This document shows positions 5,339 through 7,166 of a stretch of 7,166 nt of DNA, piece by piece. The DNA lies in NCBI GenBank assembly GCA_011389605.1, contig JAABTZ010000162.1, positions 1-7,166 of the forward strand, in the 5' to 3' direction. This DNA is from Desulfobacteraceae bacterium. GTDB taxonomy: Bacteria > Desulfobacterota > Desulfobacteria > Desulfobacterales > Desulfosalsimonadaceae. A program made the translations under genes and the position numbers. Numbering within the stretch: the stretch's first letter is position 1; every line of letters starts with the position of its first letter. Under the pieces are notes generated by a model. That model was not told the origin of the DNA. It worked only from the letters and a program-made list of their open reading frames with translations, and did not search any database.

Positions 5339-7166
5339 CTACATCATAAAAAAAGGATCCACATCTATTGCCGTGTAAACCTCCCGGCCGGAAAAAACAG
5401 ACGGATTTTCCGAAATCAGGCAGTTTAGCATCTGCCTGACGCTGTCTGCTGTTGGGGCTTTCAGCAGAATCTGCCATCGGTGGCGGCCGGCAATGCGTGT
5501 TACCGGGGCTTCGATGGGACCCAGGATCTGTATCTGTCTGAATTTTTCTTCCCCCCCTTTTTGAAGCCGGTGGCAGAGCCGTCCCAGTTCTTCGGCCTGC
5601 CTGCGGGTCTTGCCCTTGTCCCTGCCCGAAATTTTGAGCTGGATCATGCGGGCAAAGGGCGGGTACTGCAGGGCCTTTCGGAACTTGATCTCCTGGTTGT
5701 AAAAAGACATGAAATCCTGAGCCCTGGCAGCTTCAATGGCAAAATGATCCGGACTGTAGGTCTGGAGCACTACCTTGCCAGGAGCCGTTCCCCTGCCGGC
5801 CCGGCCTGCCACCTGGGCAAGGACCTGGAAGGTCATCTCCCCGGCCCTGAAGTCGGGAAAGGACAGGGAAAGATCCGCGCAAATAACGCCCACCAGGGTG
5901 ATGTTTGGAAAATCATGCCCCTTGGCAACCATCTGGGTGCCAACCAGGATATCAATATTTTGCCCTCGCAGATCCTTTAAAATCTTTAGAAGAGAACCTT
6001 TCCGGTTGACGGTATCTTTGTCCATGCGCGCCACCCGTGCTTCCGGATAAAGTATGCAAACCGCTTCTTCAAGCTTTTCCGTGCCCATTCCCAGCTGCTT
6101 GATGGCTGCTGATCCGCAGGTGTCGCATTTGGAAACAGCCGCCCGGAAATAGCCGCACATGTGGCATTTATAAATGTTGGCCTTTTTGTGCAGCGTCAGG
6201 GTTACATCACAATGCCTGCATTTAAGAGGCTCCCCGCACTGGGCGCATACCGGATAGCTTGCAAAGCCCCGGCGGTTTAAAAACAAAAGCACCTGCTCGC
6301 CCCGAAAGAGAGTGGCTTTGATTTCCTCTTCCAGGGGCGGGGTAATAAAACGACGGGCACCTTTTAATTCCTTGTGCTTCCGAAGGTCCACAAGTTTTAC
6401 TTCGGGCATCTCCTGGCGGTGGATGCGGCGGGTGAGATTTAACTCACGGAATTTACCGGCTGCAACATTGTAAACGGACTGCACCGACGGTGTTGCAGAG
6501 CCTAAAACCACCGCGGCATTGGAAAGTTTTGCCCTTACAACGGCCATGTCCCTGGCATTGTAGTGAAGCCGGCCTTCCTGCTTATAGGAAGTATCGTGCT
6601 CTTCATCGACTATAATGATGCCCGGTCTTGTAAGGGGAGCAAACACTGCAGAGCGCGCGCCAATAACAACCGGTGCCTCACCGCTGGCAATGCGCATCCA
6701 CTGATCAAAACGCTCTCCCGAAGACAGCCCGGAATGAAGCACTGCAACCTGCCCGCCAAACCTTGCCCGGAACCTGCGCTCGATTTGGGAAATAAGGGCG
6801 ATTTCAGGAACCAGGATCAGGGCGGTGCGGTTATTTTCAAGAGCCTGTCCTGCCAGGTGCATGTAGACCTCTGTTTTACCGCTGCCGGTCACACCTGCGA
6901 GCAGATATGCGCAAAAACCTGATGTAATTGCCCTGCCGGCTTCCCGCACCACCCGCTGCTGCTCTGCGGTGAGTCTGGGGGGAGTGTCCGGGGTCACGGG
7001 ATCACCGAAAGGATCACGGTAGACTTCCTGCTCTGTTATACAGACAATCCCCTTTTTGACAAGGTCCCGCAAATGGCCTGCAGCAGTGGGCACGATTTTT
7101 TTAAGCTCAGCCACAGGGGTTCGGCCATAGGTTTGCAGATGTTCAATGATCCGGCATTTCTGCTCA
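5339..7166 (-). CDS. priA: Primosomal replication-restart helicase PriA (5' end outside window)
   Basis: The frame is open to the right edge, giving about 609 residues of a protein usually 700-800 long, so the N-terminal 3'-DNA-binding domain is missing. A GTG at 7114 could be misread as a start, but the upstream in-frame codons read CRIIEHLQTYGRTPVAELKK, a winged-helix segment, so the gene continues. Counting from that GTG codon: Walker A GVTGSGKT at 74-81, DEEHD at 170-174, GSATPS at 205-210, eight zinc-ligand cysteines at 290, 293, 299, 302, 317, 320, 330 and 333 (two zinc sites inserted in the helicase core, diagnostic of PriA), GTQMVAKGHDFP at 392-403 and QVAGRAGRG at 434-442. PriA is a 3'-to-5' DNA helicase that recognises stalled forks and D-loops and starts primosome reassembly. 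Nothing in the seen part looks broken. The stop codon overlaps the direct repeat flanking element copy B. Confidence 0.97.
   Translation of the reverse strand, partial: EQKCRIIEHLQTYGRTPVAELKKIVPTAAGHLRDLVKKGIVCITEQEVYRDPFGDPVTPDTPPRLTAEQQRVVREAGRAITSGFCAYLLAGVTGSGKTEVYMHLAGQALENNRTALILVPEIALISQIERRFRARFGGQVAVLHSGLSSGERFDQWMRIASGEAPVVIGARSAVFAPLTRPGIIIVDEEHDTSYKQEGRLHYNARDMAVVRAKLSNAAVVLGSATPSVQSVYNVAAGKFRELNLTRRIHRQEMPEVKLVDLRKHKELKGARRFITPPLEEEIKATLFRGEQVLLFLNRRGFASYPVCAQCGEPLKCRHCDVTLTLHKKANIYKCHMCGYFRAAVSKCDTCGSAAIKQLGMGTEKLEEAVCILYPEARVARMDKDTVNRKGSLLKILKDLRGQNIDILVGTQMVAKGHDFPNITLVGVICADLSLSFPDFRAGEMTFQVLAQVAGRAGRGTAPGKVVLQTYSPDHFAIEAARAQDFMSFYNQEIKFRKALQYPPFARMIQLKISGRDKGKTRRQAEELGRLCHRLQKGGEEKFRQIQILGPIEAPVTRIAGRHRWQILLKAPTADSVRQMLNCLISENPSVFSGREVYTAIDVDPFFMM

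Noticed and set aside
5480..6922. Plus-strand open frames opposite priA (5480-5980, 5775-6050, 6563-6922)
   Set aside because: They are antisense to diagnostic PriA helicase and zinc motifs and have no domain signature or convincing ribosome binding site.
7112..7114. GTG as the true start of priA, giving a 591-residue protein
   Set aside because: The frame stays open upstream to the window edge and encodes winged-helix sequence typical of PriA, so the gene begins outside the window.

Overview
The window reads as chromosomal DNA from a strictly anaerobic, sulfate-reducer-type member of the Desulfobacterota (Desulfobacteraceae-like). This is inferred from a DUF3786 protein, a DUF362 protein fused to a double [4Fe-4S] ferredoxin domain, a cytoplasmic tungsten/molybdenum bis-pterin oxidoreductase, and short hairpin-forming intergenic repeats. 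No taxonomic search was possible.

Layout, left to right. Positions 1-761 (minus) hold nearly all of a classical short-chain dehydrogenase; only its last few residues lie outside the window. It diverges across a 104-nt gap from a plus-strand DUF3786 gene (866-1501). That gene ends at a strong intrinsic terminator (1508-1543), placed between it and a convergent minus-strand block. Read in transcription order, the block is priA (7166 down to 5339, start outside the window), the DUF362-ferredoxin gene (5130-3964) and the 749-residue molybdopterin oxidoreductase (3810-1561).

The gaps between the three minus-strand genes are mostly filled by two inverted, roughly 80% identical copies of a ~125-bp palindromic, MITE-like element (3835-3959 and 5211-5334). 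The right copy has good terminal inverted repeats and is flanked by a perfect AAAGCT direct repeat that overlaps the priA stop codon. Its inner end also forms a 12-bp hairpin with adjacent unique DNA, followed by TTTT, just upstream of the DUF362 gene.

Functionally, priA is a housekeeping replication-restart helicase. The DUF362-ferredoxin and molybdopterin proteins may form a small redox unit, with the ferredoxin domain a possible electron partner, but the substrate cannot be read from sequence. The most unusual protein-level feature is that the position normally holding the Mo/W-ligating Cys or SeCys appears to be Glu135. I see no CRISPR array, tRNA, rRNA, transposase or phage gene.
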